From: DAONJL01 sp035405645 [NCBI: bacterium]
GTDB taxonomy: Bacteria > JAGOBX01 > DAONJL01
Reading direction: 5' to 3'
Assembly (NCBI GenBank): GCA_035405645.1
Contig: DAONJL010000029.1
Coordinates: forward strand, 4,021-30,495
Length of the DNA: 26,475 bases
The notes below the pieces were generated by a model. The model ran no database searches and was not told where the DNA came from. It saw only the letters and a list, made by a program, of their open reading frames with translations. Position 1 is the first letter of the stretch. Each line of letters begins with the position of its first letter. Below, in pieces: positions 6,819 to 16,500 of this stretch. The translations under genes and the position numbers were made by a program.

Positions 6819-8074
6819 TTTTTTATCACTATTTTTATTACAAAATCAATTCCTTCTGATTTTAATATGTTAGCATATTCTGATTTTATTAAATTTACTT
6901 CTCTTATATTTTCTTCGCGTTTTAATTCTTCTATCAAACTATTTATTACTCTTACATTTTCTGCTGAACCTGTTAAATCAAAACTATTTTCATTATACTC
7001 TATATTTTTTAAAGTAATCAAATTTTGATATTTCTTCAAACTCTTGATTATGTTTCTAAATCTATATAAAAATTTTTTATCATAATTCAAATATGAATTT
7101 AATATCTCTGTTTTATCTATTATTCGATTATTATAATTTATTGATTGTGGTATTACTTTCACTATTTTTTTTAATTCTGGATAATATTCCATAAATAAAT
7201 TCTTTATTTCTTCTTTTATTTTTTTTTCTGATTTTTTTATTGAAATACTAACAGTCAAATTTATTAGTAAATTTATAATCAAAACAAAACTTATGGCTTT
7301 TATTAGATAATTATAAATTACAGGCGAAAAATAGATTCGGCTCGTTTGTTTTAAAAAACCACTATAATTTTCTTTACTATATGCTATTACTCCGCCTTTG
7401 ATTATTTCATTCTCTCTATTTTCTACTCTTATTATTTCTATTTCTTCTTCTATATCATTATTATTTTGTATCTTTATTATTTCTTTTATTTTCTCTATAT
7501 TAATTTCATTTGCATTTATATTTTTTACATAATCTAATATTATTCGCTCACCTGTATAACAATATTTGATTCTATTATTTTCTTCAAAAAAATAAACCTT
7601 TTTTTCTTTTGAAAATTCTGGATAATTATTTTTACAATAAAAATAAAATGCTTCATTTGAATCAATTATGCTTATTATCTTAAATTTATTCTTATACAAA
7701 AATAATTTTATTTCATTCAATTTTTCTTTATCAAATATTGATATATAATAATTTGCATTTTCTTCTTTTTCTTTTAATTTCAGATAACTTATTTCTCTTT
7801 TTTCTGTTGGTATTATTATATTTGTATTTGCATTCAATATTATATTATACAATTTATTTTGAACATTGAGTGGATAATCATTATTAAATGATAAACTCTC
7901 ATCTATTATCAAAATTATTTTTTTACTATGCTTTTTTATTTCTTCCAATAATTCGTTATTTTCTGTTGATACTTCATACACTCCATTTATTTCTATTTCT
8001 TTTTTTTCTTTTGTAATTAAATAAAAATACTTCTTATCATTTATAATTCTTAAAACACAATAATTTCTTTTCAT
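6815..8074 (-). CDS. GspL-like protein (PilM-PilN type fusion)
   Basis: 419 aa. A cytoplasmic N-terminal domain of about 250 residues could be a degenerate actin-like fold (PilM or GspL N-terminal type). One membrane helix follows at about 256-278, then a coiled coil (280-297) and a C-terminal ferredoxin-like segment ending in the pattern of PilN or GspL periplasmic domains (ITLKNIEYNENSFDLTGSA, then a helix VINSLIEELKREE). Such a single-chain layout is GspL; in type IV pilus systems PilM and PilN are usually separate. It would form the inner-membrane platform with the next gene. No ATP-binding motif is obvious, as in GspL. Both ends overlap neighbours by 4 nt. No other secretion or pilus gene is visible here. 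Confidence 0.6.
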   Translation of the reverse strand: MKRNYCVLRIINDKKYFYLITKEKKEIEINGVYEVSTENNELLEEIKKHSKKIILIIDESLSFNNDYPLNVQNKLYNIILNANTNIIIPTEKREISYLKLKEKEENANYYISIFDKEKLNEIKLFLYKNKFKIISIIDSNEAFYFYCKNNYPEFSKEKKVYFFEENNRIKYCYTGERIILDYVKNINANEINIEKIKEIIKIQNNNDIEEEIEIIRVENRENEIIKGGVIAYSKENYSGFLKQTSRIYFSPVIYNYLIKAISFVLIINLLINLTVSISIKKSEKKIKEEIKNLFMEYYPELKKIVKVIPQSINYNNRIIDKTEILNSYLNYDKKFLYRFRNIIKSLKKYQNLITLKNIEYNENSFDLTGSAENVRVINSLIEELKREENIREVNLIKSEYANILKSEGIDFVIKIVIKK

Positions 8075-8499
8075 TTTTTATTTTCTTTTAAAAAATAATT
8101 TAGAACAAAAAATAAAATTATTAAAAATATGCTAAAATTTAATTTTGGAATTTTTAAAACAAATAATCTCAATTCAATAATATTTAATTTCTTTAATAAA
8201 TTCAAATAACCAATAAAAACTGAGATATAAATTATATAAATTAAAAAATTTATTCTGATGTATTTTTTTATTCTTTCGAAAAAAAATAAAAAAACAAAAA
8301 TAAATAATGTTGTCCAGCCAATAAAAGAATTTATAATTATATCATATAAAATCGTATAAATCAATAAATTTATTTTTTTTGCTTTTTGTGAATTTATATA
8401 AAAGAATAATAAAGGCACAAAAATAAAAAATGCATACTTACTAAAATTTATTATTAAAAATTTTTCTAATAATATAGAAAGAAAAATAATTAAATTCAT
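8071..8499 (-). CDS. mreD: rod shape-determining protein MreD
   Basis: 142-aa protein that is almost entirely hydrophobic, with about five predicted membrane helices, which matches MreD in size and topology. MreD belongs to the elongasome, which guides lateral wall synthesis with MreB, MreC, RodA and PBP2. The sequence alone is too divergent for a firm call; the position directly after mreC, with an ATGA overlap, decides it. mreB is not in the window, and after mreD come gspL/gspM-like genes instead of the more usual mrdA/rodA. Confidence 0.72.
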   Translation of the reverse strand: MNLIIFLSILLEKFLIINFSKYAFFIFVPLLFFYINSQKAKKINLLIYTILYDIIINSFIGWTTLFIFVFLFFFERIKKYIRINFLIYIIYISVFIGYLNLLKKLNIIELRLFVLKIPKLNFSIFLIILFFVLNYFLKENKK

Positions 8500-9191
8500 T
8501 TAATAATTAATAACCAATCTAAATTTGAAAAATCTGCATAAGGTTTTATAATTATTTTTTGTTCATTCAAATCAATCTCTTTTATTTTTACTATTTCACC
8601 AATATAAAAATCTGGCAGAAAAATATCATCATTTCCTGTTGTTAATATCTTATCACCTATTTTAAAATTATATTTATATGGAAAATATTTTACATAACAA
8701 AACTCACCATTTCCTGAAATTAAAAAATGTTCTTCTTTATTTCTGTCCCCTTCTTTTTTAACTGAGGCAAGAAAATTATTTGAAAGTATCGTCAATACTT
8801 TTGAATAATCTTCATATACCTCATTTATTTTACCTATTACAATTGGCTTATTTTTCTCTATTATTATTACTCCTTTATTTTTTACTATTCCTTCTTTTTT
8901 ACCTTTATTTATTACTATTTTTATTTCATCTCTGCTTATTTCCCAGTATTTTATTTTTGCTATACTAAATTCATACTTAAACTCTTCTTTTAATCCAATT
9001 ATTTCTCGCAATTTTTTATTCTCTTCTTTTATTTCTTCTATTTGTTTTAATATTATCGGCTCAATTTTTATCTCATAATTTTTTGAATTTTTTAGTTTTA
9101 ATATTTTATAAAAATAATTATTTATTCTACTAAAATTTAGATAATTATTTGATAGGATTAATATTAAAGAAATTATGATATATTTTATCAT
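8496..9191 (-). CDS. mreC: cell shape-determining protein MreC
   Basis: 231 aa: N-terminal membrane anchor (about 3-20), coiled coil around residues 48-66 (QIEEIKEENKKLREIIGL), then the periplasmic double beta-barrel. Typical MreC landmarks are ILTTGNDDIFLPDFYIGEIV (for the usual TSGLGG..FP.GI.IG.V) and the closing IIIKPYADFSNLDWLLII (for V.P.ADF..L..V.V). MreC links MreB and PBP2 in the periplasm. It is somewhat shorter than most MreC proteins. ATGA overlaps join it to the lipoprotein gene upstream and mreD downstream. Confidence 0.9.
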   Translation of the reverse strand: MIKYIIISLILILSNNYLNFSRINNYFYKILKLKNSKNYEIKIEPIILKQIEEIKEENKKLREIIGLKEEFKYEFSIAKIKYWEISRDEIKIVINKGKKEGIVKNKGVIIIEKNKPIVIGKINEVYEDYSKVLTILSNNFLASVKKEGDRNKEEHFLISGNGEFCYVKYFPYKYNFKIGDKILTTGNDDIFLPDFYIGEIVKIKEIDLNEQKIIIKPYADFSNLDWLLIIK

Positions 9192-10162
9192 TGAAAATTT
9201 AATTTAATTAGACCTGTTATTTCTGGATATGTTAAATTCATTGTATCCTGCACTTGAAATAAACTATTTATTTCTCTATAACTACTTATTTTAATATATG
9301 CTGATACTAATTCCTGATTACTTAAATAATTTATTATTAAATCTTTTGGTAATTTGAATTCTATTACATTTGAACTTGCTACTGAATAATTTGAATTTGT
9401 TATACTACTATCATTACTATCTTTTATTGTTGCACTGCTGTTATAATATTCAAACGATAAAACTCGATTCAAATCTTCATAAATATCAATTACAAATTTC
9501 GTCCCTGTTAATGTTAAACTTGTCTGTGTATCACTACTGCCACTACCTGTATCTGTTGATTGAACTCTATTTACTGATTCTATCATTAAATAAACATAAT
9601 CAGAATCCTGTGCTGTTTTTAATCCTTTAAAATCTGCACCATTATAATAATTATCTATTGTATCAGTTATTTTACTTCCATTTATTGTCCATTCACTTGA
9701 ATCGCCATCAACTGAAATATTATATTGATATGGCACAAAATAATTATTTGCTGAATTTATCTTATCAAAGGAAAAACTCATTCTTCTATTATCTGCCAAT
9801 GACGCTGTTCCTGTTAATGTTGAACCATTGCTTGTTAAATTTAGTGAACTTATTACTATCGTAGATGTATCATTATACCAACTAAAATTGCCTGTTATTG
9901 AATTTTGTGAAATTACTAAATTATAAACTGATAATAATTTATTTGTTGTATCACCAGTAAAAACAACATAATAATTTTCATTATATTTTGAAATGTATAA
10001 ATCTGATGAGAATGAAGTTAATAAATTATTAGTATAATAAATTTTTATTTCACCACTATATTTCCCTATAAAATTTATATTAAAATTTTCACCTTCTGTT
10101 CCACAATTAATTAAGACAAAACTTAATAAACCACATACAAAAATAAAAAATATTTTTTTCAT
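9188..10162 (-). CDS. putative lipoprotein with a CBM9-like C-terminal domain
   Basis: 324 aa. The N-terminus is a signal peptide with a lipobox-like LINC ending at Cys20; Asn at -1 is unusual for a classic lipobox, so lipidation is probable rather than certain. Residues 28-135 are beta-rich. From about residue 148, VDGDSSEW (151-158) and then a DSDYVYLMIE strand resemble the start of CBM9-type carbohydrate-binding beta-sandwich domains. The likely location is the periplasm or outer membrane. Good ribosome binding site GAGGT 6 nt before the ATG. It lies between dapF and mreC in the operon, so a wall- or sugar-related role fits, but no substrate can be named. Confidence 0.65.
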   Translation of the reverse strand: MKKIFFIFVCGLLSFVLINCGTEGENFNINFIGKYSGEIKIYYTNNLLTSFSSDLYISKYNENYYVVFTGDTTNKLLSVYNLVISQNSITGNFSWYNDTSTIVISSLNLTSNGSTLTGTASLADNRRMSFSFDKINSANNYFVPYQYNISVDGDSSEWTINGSKITDTIDNYYNGADFKGLKTAQDSDYVYLMIESVNRVQSTDTGSGSSDTQTSLTLTGTKFVIDIYEDLNRVLSFEYYNSSATIKDSNDSSITNSNYSVASSNVIEFKLPKDLIINYLSNQELVSAYIKISSYREINSLFQVQDTMNLTYPEITGLIKLNFQ

Positions 10163-10178
10163 ATTTTTACCTCATTTA

Positions 10179-11027
10179 TTAAATTTCCATTTCTGCTGTA
10201 TATATTAAATTTACTGGTCCTTCAAGATATGCTTCAAATTTTGTTTCACTATCAAATTTACTATTTCGCATTTCTTTTATTTTTTCATTATTAAAATGAA
10301 TTCGTAATTGTTCTCCACTTTTTGTTATTAATGAAACAGGCGATTTTAAATTATATTTTATTGCTAATATTATTGCTGTTGCTGTGCTTCCTGTGCCACA
10401 GGCAAGTGTTTCATCTTCTACTCCTCGTTCATAAGTTCGAATATAATTTTTATCTTTCTCTTTTTTTACAAAATTTACATTTGTGCCTGCTGGCTGAAAT
10501 ATTTTATGATATCTTATTTCTCTGCCTATATTTGTTATATCCATACTAAAAAAATTTTTTTGATTATGGATTATCACTGTATGTGGGACACCTGTATTTA
10601 TAAAACTTGCTTTTATTATTCTATTGTTTTTTAATTTTATATTTACTTCACTTTTATAATCTTTTGGTTCTGATAATTTTATCTTTACATTTTTTTCATC
10701 GATTATTTCCGCATATACTATTCCTGCTAATGTTTCAAAATTCATTTTTTGATTTATTATTCCATTTTTATATGCAAACATAGCAATACATCTTGCGCCA
10801 TTGCCACACATTTCTGCTTCTGAACCATCAGAATTAAAAATACGCATTTTAAAATCTGCTATACTCGAATTTTCTAATAATAATACTCCATCTGCACCAA
10901 CTGATATTTTTCTGAGACATACCTTTTTTACTAATTCTGGAATATTTGATGTTAATATTTTATTACGATTATCAATAACTATAAAATCATTTCCTGTCCC
11001 ACTATATTTCTGAAATTTTATTTTCAT
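10179..11027 (-). CDS. dapF: diaminopimelate epimerase
   Basis: Converts LL-diaminopimelate to the meso form, the precursor of lysine and of the peptidoglycan cross-link. The 282 aa length is normal. The two catalytic cysteines of this PLP-independent epimerase are visible: Cys74 in MCGNGARC and Cys210 in ETLACGTGSTA. The N-terminal YSGTGNDFIVID, GVPHTVI (146-152) and NVNFV (183-187) are also as expected. The ATG at 11027 is preceded by AGAGGTAG with a rather long spacer. It is the first gene of the operon that continues into mreC/mreD, so wall precursor supply and elongation genes share a transcript. Lipoprotein translation starts 16 nt after its stop. Confidence 0.98.
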   Translation of the reverse strand: MKIKFQKYSGTGNDFIVIDNRNKILTSNIPELVKKVCLRKISVGADGVLLLENSSIADFKMRIFNSDGSEAEMCGNGARCIAMFAYKNGIINQKMNFETLAGIVYAEIIDEKNVKIKLSEPKDYKSEVNIKLKNNRIIKASFINTGVPHTVIIHNQKNFFSMDITNIGREIRYHKIFQPAGTNVNFVKKEKDKNYIRTYERGVEDETLACGTGSTATAIILAIKYNLKSPVSLITKSGEQLRIHFNNEKIKEMRNSKFDSETKFEAYLEGPVNLIYTAEMEI

Positions 11028-11066
11028 AATTTTTTTCTACCTCTTTTTATTTTTTTATTTTTTATA

Positions 11067-11095
11067 TTTTTAAAATATGTCTTTTAAAATGTCAA
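11067..11095 (-). promoter_or_regulatory. probable promoter of the dapF-mreCD operon
   Basis: TTGACA at 11090-11095, a 17-bp spacer and TAAAAA at 11067-11072 on the minus strand. The -35 is perfect and the -10 is weak. Confidence 0.5.
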
Positions 11096-11442
11096 ATAAT
11101 TTGTTTTATTTGAAATATTATTAATCTCTTGTTGAGACAAAAATAAAAATCTAAAATTCACAAGATTTAAATATTGTTTTAATTATTTCGTTATATTTTT
11201 TTTATTGAATAATTAATTATTTGCAATTATCAAATTCAATATTTTTTATTTTTTTTTAATTCTAACATCATCTCATTAAATGAAATTTTTATTTTTATCT
11301 TCATTATTGTAAAATCATAAGTAGAATTCAATATATATTTAAATAATTAACCAAAAATAATAATTATCTTTTCCACTATATTTTTTAATACTTCCATAAT
11401 AATCAAATATTTTACTTATATACAAAATTAACGAATATTTGG

Positions 11443-11471
11443 TTTGACAATATAAGTCAAAATAATAAAAT
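11443..11471 (+). promoter_or_regulatory. promoter with overlapping palindrome upstream of the methyltransferase
   Basis: TTGACA (11444-11449) and TAAAAT (11466-11471) with a 16-bp spacer. The -10 ends only 6 nt before the ATG at 11478, and no Shine-Dalgarno sequence precedes that ATG, so the mRNA is probably leaderless. The palindrome TTTGAC-N7-GTCAAA (11443-11461) covers the -35 box and spacer and could be an operator for self-control of the cassette. Confidence 0.6.
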
Positions 11472-11477
11472 AATATT

Positions 11478-12467
11478 ATGATAAAAAATATTCAACATAA
11501 TCAAAAATCATTAAAAAATATTGAATTTTACTCACAGGATTTATTTCAAGAATTATTGCCAAAAAATCTAAAACAAAAATTTTTACATCAATTAAGAGGT
11601 AAAGGTAAAAGATATAAAAGATATTTAGGTTCTCCTTTAAGATATGCAGGTGGAAAAAGTTGGGCTGTTGGCTATGTATTAGAAAGAATACCAGAAAATA
11701 TAAAAAGATTAATTTCGCCATTTTTTGGTGGTGGTTCAATTGAAATTGCAGTAGCAAAAGAATTAAATATTAAGGTAATCGGTTTTGAAATATTTGAAAT
11801 TCTTGTTCATTATTGGAATATTCAAATTGATAGACCTTATGAATTATACAAAGAATTAGTGAAATTAAAACCTACATTAGAAACTTATAACCAGGTAAAA
11901 GAGGAATTAAAAAGACATTGGAAAGGTGAAATAAAATTGCCACCACTAAAATTGGCAGCGTATTACTATTTTAATCATAACCTTTCCTATGGTCCGGGTT
12001 TTTTAGGTTGGATGTCAAGTGTTTATGCAAAGGAAGATATGTATAATCGTCTTTTAGAAAGAGTTAAAAATTTTAATGTCAAAAATATAAAAGTTGAATG
12101 TGCCTCATTTGAAGAAGTGATACCTAAATTTAAAAATGATTTTCTTTATTGTGATCCACCTTATTATTTAGGTAAAGATAGCACTCTTTTTAGGGGACTT
12201 TATCCTCAAAGAAATTTTCCTATTCACCACAATAATTTTAATCATGAATTATTAAAAGAACTTTTATTGAACCATAAAGGTGGATTTATTTTGTCTTATA
12301 ATGATTCGCCTACTATCAGAAAATGGTATAAAAATTTTGAAATTATTGAATTACCTATACATTACACTATGGGGCAAGGCGAAATAAGAATTGGAATAAA
12401 TCGCAAAAAGAAAAATACTAATCACATAAAAAAAACACATGAATTACTGATAATTAAAGAGAATTAA
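11478..12467 (+). CDS. D12-class (Dam/DpnM-type) DNA adenine-N6 methyltransferase
   Basis: Transfers a methyl group from S-adenosylmethionine to N6 of adenine in a specific DNA site. 329 aa. Motifs in alpha-class order: PLRYAGGK (53-60), the AdoMet-binding PFFGGGS (81-87), YGPGFLGW (171-178), catalytic DPPY (226-229), and LSYND (272-276). The first 50 residues are an extension relative to most Dam enzymes; there is no internal Met near the usual start, and the promoter position supports the ATG at 11478. The target cannot be read from the sequence; GATC is common for the class. The stop is 3 nt before the broken endonuclease gene, so it is the modification half of a type II system. It is encoded opposite to every neighbouring protein gene, which fits horizontal insertion. 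Confidence 0.93.
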   Translation: MIKNIQHNQKSLKNIEFYSQDLFQELLPKNLKQKFLHQLRGKGKRYKRYLGSPLRYAGGKSWAVGYVLERIPENIKRLISPFFGGGSIEIAVAKELNIKVIGFEIFEILVHYWNIQIDRPYELYKELVKLKPTLETYNQVKEELKRHWKGEIKLPPLKLAAYYYFNHNLSYGPGFLGWMSSVYAKEDMYNRLLERVKNFNVKNIKVECASFEEVIPKFKNDFLYCDPPYYLGKDSTLFRGLYPQRNFPIHHNNFNHELLKELLLNHKGGFILSYNDSPTIRKWYKNFEIIELPIHYTMGQGEIRIGINRKKKNTNHIKKTHELLIIKEN

Positions 12468-12470
12468 ATT

Positions 12471-13261
12471 ATGACCAAAAAAAAATCAATGACATCTGAA
12501 AAAGCAAGTTTCGTGAAAAGAAAAGGTCATGCAGATGCAAAAGAATTTGCTGAAAAATTAGGAATTGGCAAAGAATATAAAAGTAATCCCCAGGCAAAAA
12601 AGATGTAATTGATTTAGAAGGGCATTCTTATTCTGTAAAAAGTGGCGAAAAGAAATGGCAGATTTTTTTGTATGGCAAAACAAGATTTGAAAAGGATTTT
12701 ACTTTTAGGGGTATGAATGGATTGGATAAATTATTTTTATAATGTATAGAAAATTTTCCTGAATGTAGAAATGATTATTTAAAAAACAAGGAATTGTATA
12801 AAAAGAACCTACAAAAAATAATGCGTGAATTATGCCAAAAATTAAAAGAAAAAAGGCTACTTGAAGCTTTTATCGATAAAAGTATGTTCAATAGTGGAGA
12901 GGTTGATTTTTTAGTTATTAAAGAATCAGATATTTTTCATGTATTCTATCACAGTGATGTTGTAAAAATTTTAAGTAATAATTATTCTGTTGAAAATTCT
13001 AAAGCAAGAGGAAAAAATCAAATTGACGATCAAAAAGTAGTTTTTAAGGTTTCAGATAAAACTCAGGAAGAAATTGAAATGAGAAATGATAGCGAAATCC
13101 ATTATAGAGAAGTAAAATTTTGGTTAGATAAAAAATTAACATTTAATTTATTAAAATCACAAATAAATAAAGTTAAAAAACTTTCAGTTAACATAATTCT
13201 TTATGGTAAATCTATAAATAAATTGTCTAAATATATTTTAAAAAAGAATAATGAATTATAA
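12471..13261 (+). pseudogene. disrupted type II restriction endonuclease gene
   Basis: Read across two lesions, the region encodes about 263 residues. The first segment (ATG 12471) gives MTKKKSMTSEKASFVKRKGH and on to NPQAKKM, then TAA at 12606-12608. A -1 shift at the A run 12596-12601 restores a frame that continues KDVIDLEGHSYSVKSGEKKW. That frame is cut by an in-frame TAA at 12740-12742, then stays open to 13261 (155 codons from a TTG at 12794, which lacks a proper ribosome binding site). The DLEG...SVKSGEKKWQIF segment resembles a PD-(D/E)XK nuclease core. The position 3 nt after the methyltransferase supports the endonuclease identity. The shift lies on A AAA AAG in slippery phase, so programmed frameshifting is possible, but the second stop argues for decay. 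Confidence 0.7.
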
Positions 13262-13526
13262 AAAAAATTGTCCATTACTATATTCCTTTAACTTATCAAT
13301 AGATAAATCGTTTTGTTTCACTTTGATTAAATTTTAATTCTTTTAAACTTACATTCCCAGCAATTAGGTAGCAATATAAAAAAAATATTAAGAAAGAATA
13401 AATAGATAAATAACCGCTTAAAAATTAAGAATAAAAAAAATCAAAAATGCTTGCTAAAAAGTTAATAATGCAAATATAATGTGCTTAAATATTTCGAATT
13501 CAAGTTTTACTAACAAATAAATTTTC
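13262..13526. other. AT-rich gap between the R-M cassette and the giant gene
   Basis: 265 nt between convergent genes. I see no ORF, no GC-containing terminator hairpin and no direct repeat shared with the left side of the cassette that would mark an insertion. Confidence 0.5.
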
Positions 13527-16500
13527 TTATCGCATTGGAACTGCCACACTTACTGGTCGTGTTATTTTTTTATTATTAAAATTTATATATAAGATATATA
13601 TTCCAATATCAGCAATATTTCCATTATTTTTCTTACCATCCCATAATATTTTGCCACTACCTGATACAGAACCATTAAATAAATCACGAACTAATCTACC
13701 TTCTATATTAAATACTTTTATTTCAAGTGGAACATTTACTCCTCCTGCATATTCTATTTCTAATTGTTGATTTAATTCAGGACAAAATGGATTATTATTT
13801 ATTTTTACTGAATAATCATTTGAATTTGCTATTACAGGCATTGGATTTATATCACTATTCGAACGCGGCATAATAAAATATTCAACACCTACATTACTTA
13901 TTGCGTATTTTATCTGATTGTTTTGATATAGTATTCCTTTTATTGTTTTTTGCGTTTTAATTATATCCGGATTTATTCCAGCATTATTATCTAAATAAAT
14001 AAAATAATTTGCATTAACATCTTCTACTTTCATTATCTTATCAGAATAATAATTGTATAATTGCAATGTATCATTTATAACAAGTTCAACTAATTTACAC
14101 TCATAAGCTTCTGCTTCTTCTAATTGTTTTGCATTTAATTTTATTGCTGCTGGCACTGTTTCTTGAGTGCTTAATACTTCTATTGTTGGATTTGTTATTT
14201 GTGTTAACCCTTTATATTGTGTCAATGTTCCACTAACCCGTATTTTATAACCTTCTAATATATCTGTATCAATCGAATTTTTATATATATTTATTCCTGC
14301 TTTATCATCCTGTATATAAATATTTAATTTACTATTATCAAAAGTATTTACACCTGCTGTTACTATTCCTTCAACAGTTATGCTTTTTCCAGTTAAATCT
14401 AATATTCCATCATTATTCAAATCTATTTTTGCATCTGCTATGCTAATTATTGATGTAGGAATCATATTTGCATAATAACTAAAATGTTGTGTCCATATTT
14501 TTACTCGTTTATTTATTTTATCTACTTGATATTTCTCTTTTGCTATCACAAAATAACTTTCTATACTATCATCATAATAATATGGAATAATACTATCTTC
14601 TGATGTGCCTGCTGGTAAAATAGAAGGATTATAACTTAAATAAATTATTACCTCTTTATCTAATGGAACACTATCTATTATTTTTATATTATATACTGTT
14701 CCGATTATTTTATGTAATGCTGGTGCTGCTGGTGGCTGACTTACTTCACTTATTTGCATTGTAATTGTATCTTTCCCTGAAACTACTGCTTCTGGTATTT
14801 CTATCTGTAAATTACCTTTGATTATTTTCGTATCTTCATCTACCTTTATTACATAAGTTTCTGAATTTTCAAAGCCTGATAATAAATCACTATATCTTCT
14901 TGGTTTTATTCTATATCCTGATGTATATGGTGCTCCATTTTCTAAATCTATTTGTTCTAATACTCCTATTACTGAAAATGCTCCGTTAGGCGTCGGCTTA
15001 CCACATATATCAACATCATCATCAATTTGTAAATATGTTGTGCCACTTCCATCATCTATCATTATTGTCGCTCCTTTGCCTGATGTCGCAGATGGAAATG
15101 ATTTGCCATCTACTATTTTTACATTATTTACTCTTATTAACTGTCCTTCGTATAATTCACCATATCTTGTTACCTGATATGTTGTTAATACTAATGGTTC
15201 TGGTAATGGCTGATTTTTCGCTATCATTGTCACTACTGGATTTATTATTTCAAGTAAGCCATAAAAATGTGAAATAATTCCTGTTACTATTACGCTATCG
15301 CCTTCTTCTACATAAAATGTCTGCTTATTTTCTTCATAAATATTTATTCCGCCTGTTGCATCCTGTATATACACTACATTTGATGTTTTACTATAATTTC
15401 CTGTTGCTACTGTTACTACTCCACTTATTGTTACCATCTGACCATTCATTAACGGCACACCGTTCGCATCAACACCTCGAATATCTGCTATTGGTCGAAT
15501 TGATAAGGTATCTGTAATTGATGTTGGATTCTCTATCCAGACAGGTGCACCAATAGCATAATCACCATCCTGTTCTATTACTTTTATCAAATAATATGAT
15601 ACGCCATCAAAAGCAGTATCAATTATGGTATCTTTATATGATGATGAATTTACATAAATTGTTTTATAAACTGTTGGCAAACTGCCACCAACTTTATCTT
15701 TATAAATTTCTATATATGAAATAATATCATCTGCATCTGAAACATCAATTTCAATTTGCGCATTTGTTTGGTCTTTTAATACCTGTCCCATATCATAATT
15801 ATTTACTTTGTAAAATAATTTTAAATTTCTATCTGTTGACGAAAAAACACGACGACTGCGTAATGCTTCAAATAAATTTGTTTTGGTTAATGAAGCAGCA
15901 TAAACTCCTGTTATTAATGTTGTCTGCTTGCCCCAATTTGAATTATGATTATCTTCATTCATTGTTGGTGCTATTCGCCATCCTCGATTTAATAAATATA
16001 AATATGCTTCTAATTTATCGCTATATGTTCCTTTATTATCTGTTCCTGAATATGATACATTTGCCTCTGTTACTTCACATAGTGTTAATGTATCATTATA
16101 ATAACTTACATAAGTATCGCCAAATTCTCCAATCGACGGATGATTAAATTGTAGCAGTTGCACTTCTGGATGCTGCTTCAACCATACATTATAAAGATAA
16201 TCCCAATCACCATTATTTACATCACATCGTGCATTTGCTTCATATATATTTATATGTCCGCCTTTTGATATTGCGTTCCATTCCTGTCCTGCTATTGCTA
16301 TAAATTTCCCTTCTTCTGTAAAACTTGCTGCTATATTTAATAAATTCTGATATTGTGCTTCTGACATTGCGCCATTTAAATCAGGTAAATTATTATTATT
16401 TCTCGTGTGGTCTGTAATTGCAAAAAACGATAAACCAGCAGTATCACGACTATATGCAAACGCATAATCTGGTGAACCTACTCCATCTGAAAAAGATGAA

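Larger units (their letters stand above)
11028..11477. other. AT-rich divergent intergenic region
   Basis: About 450 nt between dapF (-) and the methyltransferase (+). It holds the probable promoters of both. The rest is very AT-rich, with short palindromes such as AATAATTAATTATT at 11208-11221 that are expected by chance at this composition. I see no ORF or structured RNA. Confidence 0.6.

Noticed and set aside
11208-11221. AATAATTAATTATT palindrome in the dapF-methyltransferase gap
   Set aside because: Purely A/T, expected by chance in this composition, with no relation to the promoters.
11476-11757. 93-codon minus-strand ORF over the start of the methyltransferase
   Set aside because: It is the antisense of a gene with clear catalytic motifs and has no recognisable features.
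12794-13261. Separate 155-aa protein starting at TTG 12794
   Set aside because: The same frame is open upstream apart from one TAA, the start lacks a properly spaced ribosome binding site, and its context is the 3' half of the endonuclease.
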